DNA of 6,446 nt from Actinomycetota bacterium (GTDB lineage: Bacteria; Actinomycetota; UBA4738; CADDZG01; WHSQ01): positions 1 through 6,446 of the forward strand of contig JAUJNU010000064.1 of assembly GCA_030448085.1 (NCBI GenBank). The letters run 5' to 3'. Positions 5,614-6,446 of this stretch are shown here, in pieces (position 1 is the stretch's first letter; each line of letters begins with the position of its first letter). The position numbers and the translations under genes are program-made. Below the pieces are notes generated by a model. It searched no databases. It was not told where the DNA came from and was given only the letters and a program-made list of their open reading frames with translations.

Positions 5614-5642
5614 GTGGCCCCCGGGGGAAACCCGGGGGCCAC
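5614..5642. terminator. Perfect 12-bp hairpin between convergent genes
   Basis: GTGGCCCCCGGG (5614-5625) and CCCGGGGGCCAC (5631-5642) are exact reverse complements around a GGAAA loop. It lies 52 bases after the prepilin stop and 30 bases after the stop of the minus-strand gene, so it can end transcription from both sides. No clear T tract follows on either strand, as is usual for actinobacterial terminators. Confidence 0.78.
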
Positions 5643-5671
5643 GGTCAACCGCTTCGAGTGGATCCCCGGAG

Positions 5672-6446
5672 CTACTGAGGACCCGTGTACTTGAGGATGA
5701 ACAACCCATAGTCCCGGTCACTGAACAGGAGCAGCGGCCTTTTCTTGCCTCGTTTCAGGGTGGCGACGCCCCAGAAGTCGTTGCCGTCCTTGTGGATGTA
5801 GTGCCCCCGGGGCCTGAAACCGCCCTTCCCGAAGCCCAAGACCCTAGCTCCCGCCCCGTACCACGAGAAGTAGCTGAGCTTCTTGCCGGCGCGCTTGTCG
5901 GTCTCCACCTCATGCACCGTCAGAGCGCCGAACCCGTCCGCGAATCGAGCCTTCGTCGCCTCCGGAACCGCGTAGGTGTCGATCTCCTTCAGGGTGCCCG
6001 CGTCCAGCAGGTGGACGTAGCCCCAGCCATCGAAAAGGGCCTTGATCGCGAAAGCGGGCGTTTTCGTGCCCTTCTCGGGAAGCTCCGGACTCTCTCCCGC
6101 GTCGCACTGGGCTTGCTCGTAGTCGACGCCCAGGAGAGTCAGTCCTGCTTCGCGTGAGATGAAGACGAACGGGATGTCGGAGTCGACGCCGGCGTTCAGG
6201 AGCTGCTCGCAGCCGTTGTCGCCCTCGCTACCGTTGACCCGGTTGAACAGGACCATGGCCGCATATCCGGCCGCCTTGACCGTGTCCGCCTTCTCCTGGA
6301 AGGTGCACACGCCCCGCTCCACGAGCGCCACGGCGTCCGGGGACGGAGCCTCCGGCACTTCCCTGTCCTGTGCCGAGGTGCCGGTCGTGCCACAGGCCTG
6401 GCCGACGAAGTAGGTCGGCCCCTTCACAGGGTGCTCCGGGTCGACC
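5672..6446 (-). CDS. PA-domain plus LVIVD-like repeat protein (5' end outside window)
   Basis: The frame is open to the right edge, giving the last 257 or so residues; the start is not in the window. A GTG at 6425-6427 is in frame, but the residues before it (VDPEHP) read as coding, so it is not taken as the start. The first 110 visible residues form a protease-associated (PA) domain: ALVERGVCTFQEKA, then AAGYAAMVLFNR, and IPFVFISREAGLTLL. Visible cysteines (near 18, 46, 78 and 113) suggest an exported, disulphide-bonded protein. The rest resembles the end of an LVIVD-repeat propeller: GYVHLLDAGTLKEID, LSYFSWYGAGARVLGF, and WGVATL...LFSDRDYGLFIL near the C-terminus. PA domains mediate protein binding or cover active sites; the LVIVD repeats have no assigned reaction. 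No protease motif is visible. It is probably a secreted or surface protein. Confidence 0.82.
   Translation of the reverse strand, partial: VDPEHPVKGPTYFVGQACGTTGTSAQDREVPEAPSPDAVALVERGVCTFQEKADTVKAAGYAAMVLFNRVNGSEGDNGCEQLLNAGVDSDIPFVFISREAGLTLLGVDYEQAQCDAGESPELPEKGTKTPAFAIKALFDGWGYVHLLDAGTLKEIDTYAVPEATKARFADGFGALTVHEVETDKRAGKKLSYFSWYGAGARVLGFGKGGFRPRGHYIHKDGNDFWGVATLKRGKKRPLLLFSDRDYGLFILKYTGPQ

Noticed and set aside
5597..6157. Plus-strand open frame of 186 residues
   Set aside because: It reads through the hairpin and antisense to the PA/LVIVD gene; there is no start signal or family match.

Overview
The window looks like chromosomal DNA from a high-GC actinomycete-type bacterium (Actinomycetota), probably from an environmental or metagenomic assembly. 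The grounds are the strong G/C preference at third codon positions, GTG starts, ATGA-coupled genes, a DUF5808-type protein, and a SigE-like ECF sigma factor coupled to a single-pass membrane protein. No tRNA, rRNA, CRISPR array, insertion sequence or phage gene was seen.

Layout from left to right: (1) the 3' end of an unrecognised gene (+), coupled by ATGA to a 196-residue protein with the outline of a histidine-kinase core but a degenerate ATP-binding half (+). (2) A metallo-beta-lactamase-fold hydrolase (-), tail to tail with it. (3) A 93-residue DUF5808-type membrane protein (+), divergent from the hydrolase. (4) An acyl-CoA dehydrogenase (-) whose N-terminal third is broken by five small frame changes. 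(5) Divergent from it, an ECF sigma factor (+) with four frame changes that cancel, coupled by ATGA to a membrane-anchored protein with a predicted seven-bladed beta-propeller (+). (6) A type IV prepilin (+). (7) A perfect hairpin, then the 3' part of a PA-domain plus LVIVD-like protein (-) that runs off the right edge.

The sigma factor and propeller protein form one translationally coupled unit and probably a signalling pair: the cytoplasmic stub of the membrane protein would hold the sigma factor while the propeller sits outside the membrane. The prepilin just downstream could be a target or simply a neighbour. The degenerate kinase and its upstream partner form a second possible signalling unit. 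The other genes (hydrolase, dehydrogenase, DUF5808) look like ordinary housekeeping or accessory genes.

Caution on sequence quality: about nine single-base frame changes fall between about 2761 and 3588, in two neighbouring genes whose amino-acid sequence is otherwise well conserved in alternating frames. Another lies near 4940-4995. Sequencing or assembly error is the simplest explanation, so exact frames in this stretch should not be trusted. High GC keeps wrong frames open, so long open frames here are misleading.
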